Assembly (NCBI GenBank): GCA_020633415.1
Contig: JACKDQ010000002.1
Span: 558,001-622,000, forward strand
From: Deltaproteobacteria bacterium
GTDB taxonomy: Bacteria; Myxococcota_A; Polyangia; GCA-2747355
Direction of reading: 5' to 3'
DNA: 64,000 nucleotides
The notes beneath the pieces were generated by a model. That model saw only the letters and a program-made list of their open reading frames with translations, was not told the DNA's origin and did not search any database. Shown in pieces: positions 33,304-42,117 of the stretch. Position numbers and translations under genes: made by a program. Position 1 is the first letter of the stretch. Each line of letters begins with the position of its first letter.

Positions 33304-34176
33304 ATGAAACCGGTCCTTTTGCCGTTGATGACGCCGCTTCGCTTGGGCATCGGTCTCGCCGTACTGTCGATCGCGCTGATGATCTGGCTCACCGCGGCCG
33401 CGCTGCGGTCAGCCAACCAGCTACCCGACCCAGGTCCAGCGCCCGAGCGTCAACTCACCGGCAGCCTTGCAGCCAAGCACGCTGCTGCAGACTTTCGCGA
33501 TGCGGTGACCGAGCGCGCACGGCAAGCCGGGATGCCTGGTTTCCCACTCGAAGAGCTAGCAGCAGCCACGCATTTTCGCCGCGAGTTCAGCGGACGCCAG
33601 CTGCTGAAGGGCGGCAAGAAACTGACCACACACTCTCTGCAACTGAGCGCTCACCGCCGCAAGATTTGGGTCGGCCTCGAAGGTCAACGGGTGAGATTGA
33701 TGCACATCCTGTTGATCGTGAAGAACCGCACCAATCGTCCACTAGCTTACCGCATCATCACCCGCGCCAGCCGATCCTGCGACAAACGGGCGATCCTTAG
33801 ACACAACATGTTCGCTCTCGGACCCAGAGAGCAGCTGGTACGCGCTGAGTGCACAGGTAGCGGTCCGTTCGTCGTTCAGCGGATCGAAACACTCTCACTA
33901 AGTCGCCTGGGCTACCACTTTGTCAGCCGGCTATCGCCAGACGCCTTTGGCCTGTCGAGTGCGCTCAACGACGCCCACATCACCGGGAAGCTGCCGCCCT
34001 GTCGCCTGCTACCGCAACGGCTGCTGGCCCGCACCCTAGCTCAAGACGCCAACGGCTGGCGCGATATCATCGACTTCTATGCCCGCCACGACTGCGATCG
34101 ATACAACTTCTACGCCGGTTACCATTGGCGTGCAGGCCGACGAGAACTACCGGCGCTCGGTCCAACGACGCGCTAG
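33304..34176 (+). CDS. Single-pass membrane protein of unknown function
   Basis: 290 residues from the ATG at 33304, chosen because it sits just before the membrane helix (about 10-33, PLRLGIGLAVLSIALMIWLTAAAL); the frame is open further upstream without a likely start. The remainder is periplasmic, with four scattered cysteines (RSCDKR, RAECTGS, LPPCRLL, RHDCDRY) that could form two disulfides. No domain recognised. Divergent from the HEAT-repeat gene, and convergent with the HAD gene, whose stop is only four bases away. Confidence 0.65.
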   Translation: MKPVLLPLMTPLRLGIGLAVLSIALMIWLTAAALRSANQLPDPGPAPERQLTGSLAAKHAAADFRDAVTERARQAGMPGFPLEELAAATHFRREFSGRQLLKGGKKLTTHSLQLSAHRRKIWVGLEGQRVRLMHILLIVKNRTNRPLAYRIITRASRSCDKRAILRHNMFALGPREQLVRAECTGSGPFVVQRIETLSLSRLGYHFVSRLSPDAFGLSSALNDAHITGKLPPCRLLPQRLLARTLAQDANGWRDIIDFYARHDCDRYNFYAGYHWRAGRRELPALGPTTR

Positions 34177-34180
34177 CGCC

Positions 34181-34795
34181 TTAGGCGGCGATCAACGGCA
34201 ACAGTTCGCTCAACTCGTCGATGTGCTGAGAGACCTTGAGTTTACCGATACCGACGATTTCTACACCCGCAGCAGCGGTCGCCCGCTGATCAGTCGGCGA
34301 GTCACCGACATAGACCACCTCGCTGGCGGCGAGATCGACGCGCTCAAGTGCCAACTCGATCAGATCTGGAGCCGGTTTGTCCGCCGCCTCGCCCGCTGCA
34401 GCCAACGCATCGATTAGCGGCCAAAGCTGCTTGTCTCGTATCACGCGCTCGGCCAAGACGCGCGGCGTGTTGGTGACCACAGCCAGCTTGAGCCGATCGT
34501 CTCGCAGGTGTTCGAGCACGTCGAGTGCCCCGCGCATCAATCGCACTTCATCCAGATGATCGACAAAGAGCTCGTCGTAGAGCGCCACCACCTGTTCGAC
34601 GGTCTGCCCGGCAAAATACGCGTCACGATCGGCTTCAACCCCCTGGCCGAAGGTTGGAAAGAAATCATCGAAGACGATCGCCGGCAGACCGAGTTTGCTG
34701 CGGACGGCCACGATCGTCGCGAACCAAGCACGGCTCGAATCGATCAGCACACCATCTAGGTCGAAAAGCACGCCGCGCACACGATAGCTGCTCAT
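34181..34795 (-). CDS. HAD-superfamily phosphatase, phosphoglycolate-phosphatase-like
   Basis: 204 residues. Motif I is VRGVLFDLDGVLIDS (nucleophile and acid Asp11/Asp13), motif II LAVVTNTPR, motif III the Lys in ADKPAPDLIE, motif IV VVYVGDSPTDQRAT. The helical cap (about 18-85) is of the C1 type found in Gph and PpaX. Substrate is likely a small phosphoester; 2-phosphoglycolate is the default guess. Lies 31 bases after the glycosyltransferase gene in the same direction, so the pair may be co-transcribed. Confidence 0.88.
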   Translation of the reverse strand: MSSYRVRGVLFDLDGVLIDSSRAWFATIVAVRSKLGLPAIVFDDFFPTFGQGVEADRDAYFAGQTVEQVVALYDELFVDHLDEVRLMRGALDVLEHLRDDRLKLAVVTNTPRVLAERVIRDKQLWPLIDALAAAGEAADKPAPDLIELALERVDLAASEVVYVGDSPTDQRATAAAGVEIVGIGKLKVSQHIDELSELLPLIAA

Positions 34796-34826
34796 CGCGC
34801 TACTGTGCCGAGGAAGTCAGCGCGGG

Positions 34827-36101
34827 TCAACGCGCGATCCCTGCCCAATGCACAGCTCGGTAGTCGAGTGCCGTTGCGGCCGCCAGCGCCTCACTCAGCG
34901 ACGCGCTGCACTGAGAAAAAAACGGAGCTTGCTGCACGGCCGTTCGCCAGGGCAATGAAGGAAAGGCCAAGTCACGCCCCCGGTGGATCAACTGGAGGGT
35001 TTTCCAGGCATCGAAATAGACCTGCTGCTGGCGCAAAACCTGGCGCTGATTGGGATGGTCGGCAAGCCGCCGCAGCTGCTTAAGCTCATCGGCTAGCTTT
35101 GAAGCAACACGCGACAGCGGCTCAAGCAGCGGCTGCTCAGTGAGCGGCAAACGCTGCAGCAGCTGCTTGAGCACGACAAACAGTTGCGGGTCGTAAAACA
35201 GCAAGTCTGCACCCGCTGACATTCGATTCATCATCGCCCCCGTCCCGAACGGCACACGATCGGAACGGCGCGCGTCGAGTTCGATCGGCTGACGGTCAGC
35301 CAGGGCAAGCACCGGCCCAGTCTTGGCCAACTTGTTCAGTAGATAGAAGTCTTCTGCGGCCTGGCGCCGCGGCACACCGCGCACAGCGGCGTAGCCCCCG
35401 GCGGTCACGGCAAGCGTACTGCCGACGGTGTGAAAGGCATACGGTGAACCGGCAAAGCGCAAGCCAGCCACGTAGTAGCGCAATGAAAGCTCGTAGAGCT
35501 CGATCGCCCGGGCGGCCGCGGCATCCGTCGGCTTGACATGCACGAACGGATAGATCGCGGCAACCGCATCGCCAAGCGCGATCGACTGCAGGTAATCGGC
35601 GGGGAGCAGTGCGTCGGCGTCAGTGAAACGCATCACTGCGCTAGCTGGTGCATTCTTCCGCTGCAGCAGCGACAACGCCAAGTCAGCGCCGATTTTGCGG
35701 GCCAAGCCCACGCCCTGTCCAGACGGAAGACCGCGCCCCGCTGAACAACGATCGATGACCACAACACTGACGCGATCGCCGGCCGCGCCGAAGGACCGCC
35801 CAGCGTCCAACGCATACGACCGAGGCCAGCGCTCACGGAGCACGTCGAGACTGCGCTGGTTGCTCTGCGCTTGCTGCGGCGTTGGCGACTCGGGGCCGTT
35901 GACCACGATCACCAATCGACAGCGGACCTGCGCCCACTCGGCCGCTTGCTCCAGAGAGGCCACCGTCGGCAAGATGCCCGCCCCCTCGGCAAAGCTCGGC
36001 ACCACCACCAGCTGCTCATCGGGCGCGAGCTCGGCACAGCGCTCGGCGAGCGAGGCCTCCGGTTCGGCATAGCGCCCCAAGTAGTGATCGATCGCAGACA
36101 C
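34827..36101 (-). CDS. Family 2-type glycosyltransferase
   Basis: 424 residues, no membrane helix. A GT-A fold is indicated by VVVPSFAEGAGILPTVASL and CRLVIVVNGPES near the N-terminus, the metal/nucleotide motif VMRFTDADALLPADYL (about 174-189), FHTVGSTLAVTAGGYAAVRG and the acceptor-base region QAAEDFYLLNKLAKTG. GT2 enzymes transfer sugars from nucleotide donors to lipids, glycans or proteins in the cytoplasm. The donor and acceptor cannot be told. The C-terminal 110 residues (about 310-424) are helical and family-specific. Confidence 0.8.
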   Translation of the reverse strand: MSAIDHYLGRYAEPEASLAERCAELAPDEQLVVVPSFAEGAGILPTVASLEQAAEWAQVRCRLVIVVNGPESPTPQQAQSNQRSLDVLRERWPRSYALDAGRSFGAAGDRVSVVVIDRCSAGRGLPSGQGVGLARKIGADLALSLLQRKNAPASAVMRFTDADALLPADYLQSIALGDAVAAIYPFVHVKPTDAAAARAIELYELSLRYYVAGLRFAGSPYAFHTVGSTLAVTAGGYAAVRGVPRRQAAEDFYLLNKLAKTGPVLALADRQPIELDARRSDRVPFGTGAMMNRMSAGADLLFYDPQLFVVLKQLLQRLPLTEQPLLEPLSRVASKLADELKQLRRLADHPNQRQVLRQQQVYFDAWKTLQLIHRGRDLAFPSLPWRTAVQQAPFFSQCSASLSEALAAATALDYRAVHWAGIAR

Positions 36102-36264
36102 GCGCGTGCTCTAGCACAGGATGGCTGCAGCGGGCAGCAGTGAGTTATCAGAACAGCAGAGAGTTACCGCTCGCAGTCCCGCAAGGACATGGTTCAGCCG
36201 AAGGCTCGGCGAGGCAACGCCGCGTGGCCAAAGCGAGGGCGTTCGAAGCGTCGTGGTCAGTAGG

Positions 36265-36867
36265 CTAGATGCCCACACCAAACTTCATGGTGAAAGTATC
36301 GTCATAGAGGTCGGCGGAGTCGATCTGACCGCTGCCCGGCTGACGAACCACCGGTCGACGCCAACCAACCGCCAGCGAGACCCAAAAGCCTTCGCTGATC
36401 GCGTATTCACCGCCGACATCGACGCCGATCGTATACGCAAATCCGGTCAAGCCTTGGTTGTGCATCCGCCAATGACGAACACCGAACCCGACATTGGCAT
36501 CGACGAATGGCGTAACGCGCCAGGGATACTGAGCGCCGACGCTCAGCATGCCAAGAACGAACAGATCGGTCGATCCATCGAGCGGGCTGCTTGCCTCGGC
36601 TCCACCGGCAACCCGCAAATAGCGGCGGGCGAAAAAGTAGTCGGCAGCCAGTCCGTGGAAGTTGCCATTGCGCCCGGTGGGTCGGCCCATCGAAAAGACA
36701 CGGTAGGCGAACTTGAATCGCGGCCCGACTTCGAATCGGCGAAAATACTTCGAGACGGTGGGCGGAGTGACAACGTGTGGCTCGTCAGAGGCAACAGCAC
36801 CACTAGGTGCGGCGATGACCGGGGCGGCGAGCGTAATGATGGTTGCGAAGGCGAGGGCGGCGCGCAT
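36265..36867 (-). CDS. Outer-membrane beta-barrel protein
   Basis: 200 residues. Signal peptide MRAALAFATIITLAAPVIAA, then alternating short beta strands (FEVGPRFKFAYRV, LFVLGMLSVGAQYPW, TPFVDANVGFGVRHW, FAYTIGVDVGGEYAI, FWVSLAVGWRRPV) ending in TFTMKFGVGI. This is the pattern of small OmpA/OmpX-like barrels of about eight strands, although the final residue is Ile rather than Phe. Third gene of a short operon with a lipoprotein (11 bases upstream) and another barrel. Confidence 0.7.
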   Translation of the reverse strand: MRAALAFATIITLAAPVIAAPSGAVASDEPHVVTPPTVSKYFRRFEVGPRFKFAYRVFSMGRPTGRNGNFHGLAADYFFARRYLRVAGGAEASSPLDGSTDLFVLGMLSVGAQYPWRVTPFVDANVGFGVRHWRMHNQGLTGFAYTIGVDVGGEYAISEGFWVSLAVGWRRPVVRQPGSGQIDSADLYDDTFTMKFGVGI

Positions 36868-36878
36868 CTTCTTACCTC

Positions 36879-37511
36879 TTAGTTGCTGTTGGTCGATGTT
36901 TGACCGGTCGGAGGTTGGGTGGTCGGCGGCAGCGATGGCGGCGGCTCGAGCACCGACGGTGCGGACGGTGACGTGTCTTTGCCGCAGGCAAAGCTGCGCA
37001 ACAGGTCGTCGAGCTCGGTGTCCTCGGTGTGATAACGCGAGGCCAATTCGAAAGCGTAGGACCGACCGCCGCAGCTCGAGAAGTACACGTTGCGGCGATA
37101 GTGAGTGTGCTCACCGACAACAAACGAGGTCGTCACATCCCAGCCCGTGTCGCCACCGTGAGCGAGCAGTTCGCTGACCGGCGCGATCAGCCGCCAGCCG
37201 ATCTCTTCGTCGCGCAGCGCCTTTTGCCGAGCCAAGGTCTCGCCGTCACCGTCGATCGCGCGCACAGTTAGGCGGTAGTCAACCAGTCCGTCCTTGCGCT
37301 GCTCGTCGCTACCGATCACCAGGCGCACCAAGTCGCCTTCTTGCTGGACGACAGGGCGCCAGGGTGGTGCGTAATAGCGGAAGTGAAACGCCCCGTTCGG
37401 ACCTTCAAAGATCGCGGCGCCGGCGTAGCGCTGCGAAGACGTATCGATCATGTCACCGCAGGCAACAACCGCTACCGGACAAAGGCACAACAGCAGAGCA
37501 ACGCGACGCAT
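36879..37511 (-). CDS. Lipoprotein of unknown function between two barrel genes
   Basis: 210 residues. MRRVALLLCLCPVAVVAC is a lipoprotein signal (Cys18). The mature protein is beta-rich with a mixed alpha/beta look (FHFRYYAPPWRPVV, LVRLVIGSDEQR, FVVGEHTHYRRNVYFSSCGGRSYAFELASRY), reminiscent of PsbP/Mog1-like folds that judge stress on the envelope, but I cannot assign it. The C-terminal 35 residues are Pro/Ser/Thr-rich. Sits 16 bases after the first barrel gene and 11 bases before the second. Confidence 0.65.
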   Translation of the reverse strand: MRRVALLLCLCPVAVVACGDMIDTSSQRYAGAAIFEGPNGAFHFRYYAPPWRPVVQQEGDLVRLVIGSDEQRKDGLVDYRLTVRAIDGDGETLARQKALRDEEIGWRLIAPVSELLAHGGDTGWDVTTSFVVGEHTHYRRNVYFSSCGGRSYAFELASRYHTEDTELDDLLRSFACGKDTSPSAPSVLEPPPSLPPTTQPPTGQTSTNSN

Positions 37512-37527
37512 GATACCCTCTCTCGGT

Positions 37528-38121
37528 TTACAGGTAGACGGTGAGTTCGAAGTTCAGCTGCCAGGCAGCGGGCTTGATGAAGTCTTTCGCCGACAGTTCG
37601 AAGCCTTCTTGATCGGCCATCCGCAGGATGAAGTCCTTGATCCGGCCTGGCGTCGGGTAAAAGACCTGACCGCCCACGCCGACGACAAAACGATTGAGGA
37701 ATGTCGTCTCGAGGCCCACTCCACCGAGTAGCGACGGCTCGTCAAAGCCGGTGCCGGTGTTGATGCCCATGCCCAGCGCCAAATACGGCGAGCACCAGCG
37801 ATTGGGCACCGGGTGAATGCCGAGCGCCAAACGTAAGTCGGGATAGGCCACCAACTGTGCCGCCTGGGTCACGTCCTCGAACGACACCGCGCGCTGGCGC
37901 GCGAAGTCGTAGTCGAAGCGCAGGCCGATGTAGCGGAAAAATTTCACGCGCAGCTGAGCGCCGCCTGTTGCCGCTTCGCCCTCGAAGGCGCCATTGTTGC
38001 GGTGGACGGTCGCGTGAACACCGACGCCGATGGCCACGTTGCGCTCGGCATTGGCCCATGCATCACAGGTGATCAGGGAGGCGACCAGGATGATGAACGT
38101 TTTTTGCTTGCTGACTACCAT
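37528..38121 (-). CDS. Outer-membrane beta-barrel protein, first gene of a three-gene operon
   Basis: 197 residues with a ribosome site (GAGAGG). Signal peptide MVVSKQKTFIILVASLITCDAWA; then strands NVAIGVGVHATVHRN, GAQLRVKFFRYIGLRFDYDFARQ, LRLALGIHPVPN, SPYLALGMGINTG, LLGGVGLETTFLNRFVVGVGGQVFY, ending in WQLNFELTVYL. The closing alternation and terminal hydrophobic residue fit a porin-like barrel. Divergent from the CBM9-like gene across an AT-rich intergenic region. Confidence 0.7.
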   Translation of the reverse strand: MVVSKQKTFIILVASLITCDAWANAERNVAIGVGVHATVHRNNGAFEGEAATGGAQLRVKFFRYIGLRFDYDFARQRAVSFEDVTQAAQLVAYPDLRLALGIHPVPNRWCSPYLALGMGINTGTGFDEPSLLGGVGLETTFLNRFVVGVGGQVFYPTPGRIKDFILRMADQEGFELSAKDFIKPAAWQLNFELTVYL

Positions 38122-38265
38122 CGCCTCTCTAAATCGACGGCGATAGATTTTTTTGTACGTTTCGGTACTCTTTTTAGGTAAAAAGTAACAACAGGCCGCT
38201 GCCTAGAGAAAAAACACCATTAATTTTAGGCGACTAACGATGGTGGCCAGCAGCAACAAACTGCC

Positions 38266-38271
38266 TATAAT
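38266..38271 (+). promoter_or_regulatory. Perfect -10 box immediately before a start codon (possible leaderless mRNA)
   Basis: TATAAT ends seven bases before the ATG at 38278. A start at the usual distance would fall on or next to the A of the ATG, so the message would be leaderless. No good -35 is seen at 17 or 18 bases, and no ribosome site precedes the ATG. Confidence 0.4.
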
Positions 38272-38277
38272 GCCTCC

Positions 38278-39486
38278 ATGCGATATCGATCGTTCTTTGC
38301 CGCAGTGCTTTGCACCTTGCTGGGCATCCCGACCGCCAACGCAGACGCCCAGATCCCTTGTTTGCCGGTGGAAAAGGGCGTAATCCAGCTCGATGGGGTG
38401 CTAAATGATTGGGGAAATACTCAGGTTAGCGAATTTGCGGGCCCGGCGATCAGTGTCGGCCGGGCAGCCTGGAGCGGCGCCGCCGACCTCAGTCTTTCGG
38501 TGCGCTGCAACCATGACCAGCGCTACCTTTACCTGGGCCTAGCGGTTCGCGACGAATACGTCGTCCGCCTGGCGAGCAAGCGTGCCGAGGACGATCAAGT
38601 CCGACTGCGTTTCGGCCACAAAATCCTCACGATACGTCCAACCGACTTCAAAAAAATCAAGACCGAGACCCGCTGGGGCAATGCCACACGCTTTGCTGGG
38701 GCCGTGATCGCCGAGGGCCTGCTCGACGACGGCTACGCCCTCGAGCTGCAATTGCCGCTCAGCGCGCTGCCGGGCTACCGCAAGGGTATCGCCGAGCTAC
38801 CGATCACCTTCGAGGTGCTCGACTGCGACGCCAAAGCTCGCATGCGTCATGAGACCACACTATCTGCCCGATCGCAGGTGGTCTTCGCCGCCGCCGCGGC
38901 CCACCTCAAGGCGTTCCTCTCGGACAAGGGCTATCGCGCATCACAGATCCGCAAACGGCTCGAGGCAGACGTCGTCGGGAAAAGCGGTGTAGAAACGGTA
39001 GTATTGGTTGGCCGGACGGTGGGCATTATCGGCGATGAGCTGCCGACCGGCGGCTACTTCTACCTCGATCTCCAAGTCAGAAAACCAACTGACATCCACG
39101 AGATCAAACTCGTCGACCTCAACGGCGACAAGAAGGCCGAGCTGCTCGTTAGCTATATAGAGAACGCGCACAACGGCTACCGCAAGTTGCTGGCCGTTTA
39201 CCGTTTCGATAGCTCCGACAAGTTCGTTCGCCCGCTAACCGTCGAACTGCAAAAGGGTCAGGGCGCCAAATGGATCAAGAACCGCTTTCGGCTGCAGCCC
39301 GGCAAGGGCAAGCGAAAAGCGGCAGGACAAGACCTGGTCTTCGATCAGCCCAGCGCCCACGGCTACGACCAAGGCACTTTCCACGAGGCCCCCGCTACCG
39401 ATGCGTTTCCAATCCTGCTGCCCTGGGGAAACGGGGCGAAGAAACGCGCGATCCGTTTCGAAGGCGACGAGTTTTTCGAACTCTAG
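38278..39486 (+). CDS. Exported CBM9/DOMON-like protein
   Basis: 402 residues. Signal peptide MRYRSFFAAVLCTLLGIPTANA. The N-terminal half is a carbohydrate-binding family 9-like sandwich: IQLDGVLNDWGNTQVSEF, ADLSLSVRCNHDQRYLYLGLAVRDEYVVR, and DGYALELQLPLSAL. A middle or C-terminal segment VDLNGDKKAELLVSYIENA is like an FG-GAP/VCBS calcium repeat. CBM9-like modules bind sugars or heme/cytochrome-like cofactors on the outside of cells. Function unknown. Followed 33 bases later by ffh in the same direction, but probably a separate unit. Confidence 0.7.
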   Translation: MRYRSFFAAVLCTLLGIPTANADAQIPCLPVEKGVIQLDGVLNDWGNTQVSEFAGPAISVGRAAWSGAADLSLSVRCNHDQRYLYLGLAVRDEYVVRLASKRAEDDQVRLRFGHKILTIRPTDFKKIKTETRWGNATRFAGAVIAEGLLDDGYALELQLPLSALPGYRKGIAELPITFEVLDCDAKARMRHETTLSARSQVVFAAAAAHLKAFLSDKGYRASQIRKRLEADVVGKSGVETVVLVGRTVGIIGDELPTGGYFYLDLQVRKPTDIHEIKLVDLNGDKKAELLVSYIENAHNGYRKLLAVYRFDSSDKFVRPLTVELQKGQGAKWIKNRFRLQPGKGKRKAAGQDLVFDQPSAHGYDQGTFHEAPATDAFPILLPWGNGAKKRAIRFEGDEFFEL

Positions 39487-39519
39487 CCTAGCGACGGCCC
39501 ACGTGATACAAAACGGCCG

Positions 39520-41124
39520 ATGTTAGAGACACTTAGCAAAGGATTTCGTGCTGCACGCAACCACCTCCAAGGGGTTGCGGAGCTAGACGAAGAGAATATC
39601 GACCAGGCCCTGCGCGATGTGCGCATGTCGCTGCTCGAAGCCGACGTCGAGTTTAAGGTGACCAAGGCCTTCTTGGCGCGCGTCAAGGAGAAGGCACTCG
39701 GCACCAAGGTCCAGCTACGAGCACGCGCCCGAGGCAAGAAGGCGCGCGTCTCTGCGGGTGAGCATTTCGTCCGCATTTGCCAAGACGAGTTGGCCGCGCT
39801 GATGGGTCCGGTAGATACCGCGCTGACCTTCGCCAAAAAGGGCCCTACCGGCGTGATGATGGTCGGCCTGCAAGGATCCGGCAAGACGACGACCACCGGC
39901 AAGCTCGCCCGTTATCTGGAAAAGAACAAGCGCAAGCGCCCACTGTTGGTCGCCGCCGATGTCTATCGACCAGCCGCCATCGAGCAGCTCAAAGTGCTCG
40001 GCGAACGGCTCAACATGCCGGTCTATTCCGATGACTCAGGAGACCCGGTAGCGATCTGTGAGCGTGCCCTGGAGATGGCTCACCAGCGCGGCCACGACCT
40101 GGTGCTGTTCGACACCGCCGGTCGCCTAGCGATCGACGAACCGCTTATGCAGGAGCTCAGCGAGATCAAGCTGCGCACCAACCCCGCAAATATCTTTCTC
40201 GTCGTCGACGCGATGATGGGTCAAGACGCGGTATCAACCGCCAAGAGCTTTAACGAGCGCCTCGAGATCGACGGCGTGATCCTCACCAAGCTCGACGGTG
40301 ACGCGCGCGGTGGGGCAGCACTTTCGATCAAGGAAGTTACCGGCGCGCCGATCAAATTCCTCGGTATTGGCGAGTCGCTAGAAAAGCTCGAAGAGTTCCG
40401 CCCCGAGGGCTTGGCCTCGCGGATCCTCGGCATGGGCGATGTCGTCGGCTTGATGCGCGACTTCGAAGACGTCGTCGACGCCGAAGAGGCCGAACGCGAA
40501 GCGATGGAGATGCTTCGCGGGCGCTTCGACATGGCCGACTTCCTCAAGCAAATCCGTACGATTCAGAAGATGGGCTCGCTGTCAGATCTGTTCGACAAGC
40601 TACCGTTCTTCCCCAACGGATTGCCCGATGGTCTCAACCTCGATGATCGCGAGCTGCACAAGATCGAGGCGATGATCAATTCGATGACCAACAAGGAGCG
40701 CTCCAACCCAGAGCTGTTCATCGACCTCTCCGAGGAAGAGCAGCTCGACAAGGACGGCAAGCGCAAGCGCGTTCCCAAAGAGAAGTTCAACGAGAGCCGC
40801 GTCCGCCGGGTCGCCAAGGGCTCAGGACACAGCGATAACGACGTCCACGAGCTAATCAACAAGTTCGCGATGATGAAGCACATGATGCTTCAACTGGGCC
40901 AGCAGTCGGGCCTGTTGGGCAAAATCCCCGGCTTCAAGCAGCTGCGGCAGCTCAAAAACATCGCTGGCCTCGATATGGATCAGCTCGCGCAATTCGCCGG
41001 CATGGGTGGGCCCCAGGCCACAGAAGAAGCCCGTCGGCGATTTCGCCCACCGGTCAGCTCGGCCAGCCGGGCCAAGGCCAAGCGCAAGCGCAAAGCAGCA
41101 CGCAAGTCACGCAAACGCAGCTAG
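39520..41124 (+). CDS. ffh: Signal recognition particle protein Ffh
   Basis: 534 residues, about 80 longer than E. coli Ffh. The N domain (ALRDVRMSLLEADV), G domain with VGLQGSGKTTTTGKLARYL (G1), DTAGRLAIDE (G3), TKLDGDARGG (G4) and the Met-rich M domain (MGSLSDLFDKL, IEAMINSMTNKERSNP, FAMMKHMMLQLGQQ) are all present. Extra length comes from an acidic insertion in the M domain around EEEQLDKDGKRKRV and a Lys/Arg tail (RAKAKRKRKAARKSRKRS). It binds 4.5S RNA and signal peptides and targets proteins to FtsY. No SRP RNA gene was seen nearby. Confidence 0.97.
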   Translation: MLETLSKGFRAARNHLQGVAELDEENIDQALRDVRMSLLEADVEFKVTKAFLARVKEKALGTKVQLRARARGKKARVSAGEHFVRICQDELAALMGPVDTALTFAKKGPTGVMMVGLQGSGKTTTTGKLARYLEKNKRKRPLLVAADVYRPAAIEQLKVLGERLNMPVYSDDSGDPVAICERALEMAHQRGHDLVLFDTAGRLAIDEPLMQELSEIKLRTNPANIFLVVDAMMGQDAVSTAKSFNERLEIDGVILTKLDGDARGGAALSIKEVTGAPIKFLGIGESLEKLEEFRPEGLASRILGMGDVVGLMRDFEDVVDAEEAEREAMEMLRGRFDMADFLKQIRTIQKMGSLSDLFDKLPFFPNGLPDGLNLDDRELHKIEAMINSMTNKERSNPELFIDLSEEEQLDKDGKRKRVPKEKFNESRVRRVAKGSGHSDNDVHELINKFAMMKHMMLQLGQQSGLLGKIPGFKQLRQLKNIAGLDMDQLAQFAGMGGPQATEEARRRFRPPVSSASRAKAKRKRKAARKSRKRS

Positions 41125-41169
41125 CGCGGCCCAAGCAACGTCGCCGTGCTCTCGCGATGGCTTGACGTT

Positions 41170-42078
41170 CTAGAACAACAGATAGAGCGCTGCGGCGATC
41201 ACGCCGAGCAACAAGCCACCGAATACAAACCACGTCGTACGATCGACTGGCGAGCTATCGCCTCGCGGCGACGAGGACGACGACGACGGACGCGCTACGA
41301 CTTGCGACACGTTGCCCGGCACGCCGGCCTGCAACAGCGGCAGAGGTTCTTGCCGACTGAGGCTTTCCAGGTAGACGTCGACGGTCTCGCCGTAGCGCAA
41401 CACGGTCTGACCGAGGCTGATCTCGTCACCAGTCGTGACGGTGACACGCTCGCTGATCGACTCGCCACCTATGCGCACGCCGTTCTTGCTGTGCAAGTCT
41501 TCCAGCCAGAGCATCCCTTGCCGATCGCTTACCAGCCGGGCGTGGATCCGACTGACATCGGCATCGGACAGCTGTAGCGTTGCCTCTTGCCCGCGACCGA
41601 TCGTCGCTTCCCCGTCCCGGGCAGCGATCTGCAGCCATTGCCCGAGATTGGGACCAGCGATGACGACCAGACTGTGCGCCTGAGCCTGGTCGCCCAGGAC
41701 TTCTTCGACCATCATCCGCGCGAGCATCGCCGTACCATCGGCCTCGACGGCTTCGCTCGCTTCGACCGACGGAACATCGCGTTCATGGCATAGCAGGTAG
41801 GGGCCGATCGCCAGCTGTTGGCCGAACTCCCAGGCAACGCTTTGCCCCTCGGCCAGCGGCGCACCACCGACCACGCTGCCGTTGCGTGAGCCCAGATCGG
41901 TGATCATCAACCGATCCTCTTGTCGACAGATGCGCGCGTGATTGAGCGAGACCGCGGGGTCCGGCAGGCGAAGGTCAGCGACGTCTCCGCGACCGATCAC
42001 GAATTCTGCTCGGTCCAGCACGTAGCGAAAGCGACGACCACGACCGTCGGCACGATAGACCACAATGCAGATCGCCAC
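41170..42078 (-). CDS. Tail-anchored tandem-FHA protein
   Basis: 302 residues with two FHA domains: first about 10-110 (FVIGRGDVADLRL, VSLNHARICR, DLGSRNGSVVGG), second about 135-235 (ATIGRGQEATLQL, VSRIHARLVSD, DLHSKNGVRIGG). Each has the Arg, Ser/Asn-His and Asn-Gly that bind phosphothreonine. After a Ser/Pro linker comes one helix at the very end (FVFGGLLLGVIAAALYLLF), so the FHA domains face the cytoplasm. It follows a TPR lipoprotein gene by 39 bases. Likely reads out Ser/Thr kinase signalling at the membrane. Confidence 0.88.
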   Translation of the reverse strand: MAICIVVYRADGRGRRFRYVLDRAEFVIGRGDVADLRLPDPAVSLNHARICRQEDRLMITDLGSRNGSVVGGAPLAEGQSVAWEFGQQLAIGPYLLCHERDVPSVEASEAVEADGTAMLARMMVEEVLGDQAQAHSLVVIAGPNLGQWLQIAARDGEATIGRGQEATLQLSDADVSRIHARLVSDRQGMLWLEDLHSKNGVRIGGESISERVTVTTGDEISLGQTVLRYGETVDVYLESLSRQEPLPLLQAGVPGNVSQVVARPSSSSSSPRGDSSPVDRTTWFVFGGLLLGVIAAALYLLF

Positions 42079-42117
42079 ACCAACCTCCAGCGAGAGCTCT
42101 CGCGGCGCGGGCAGACT

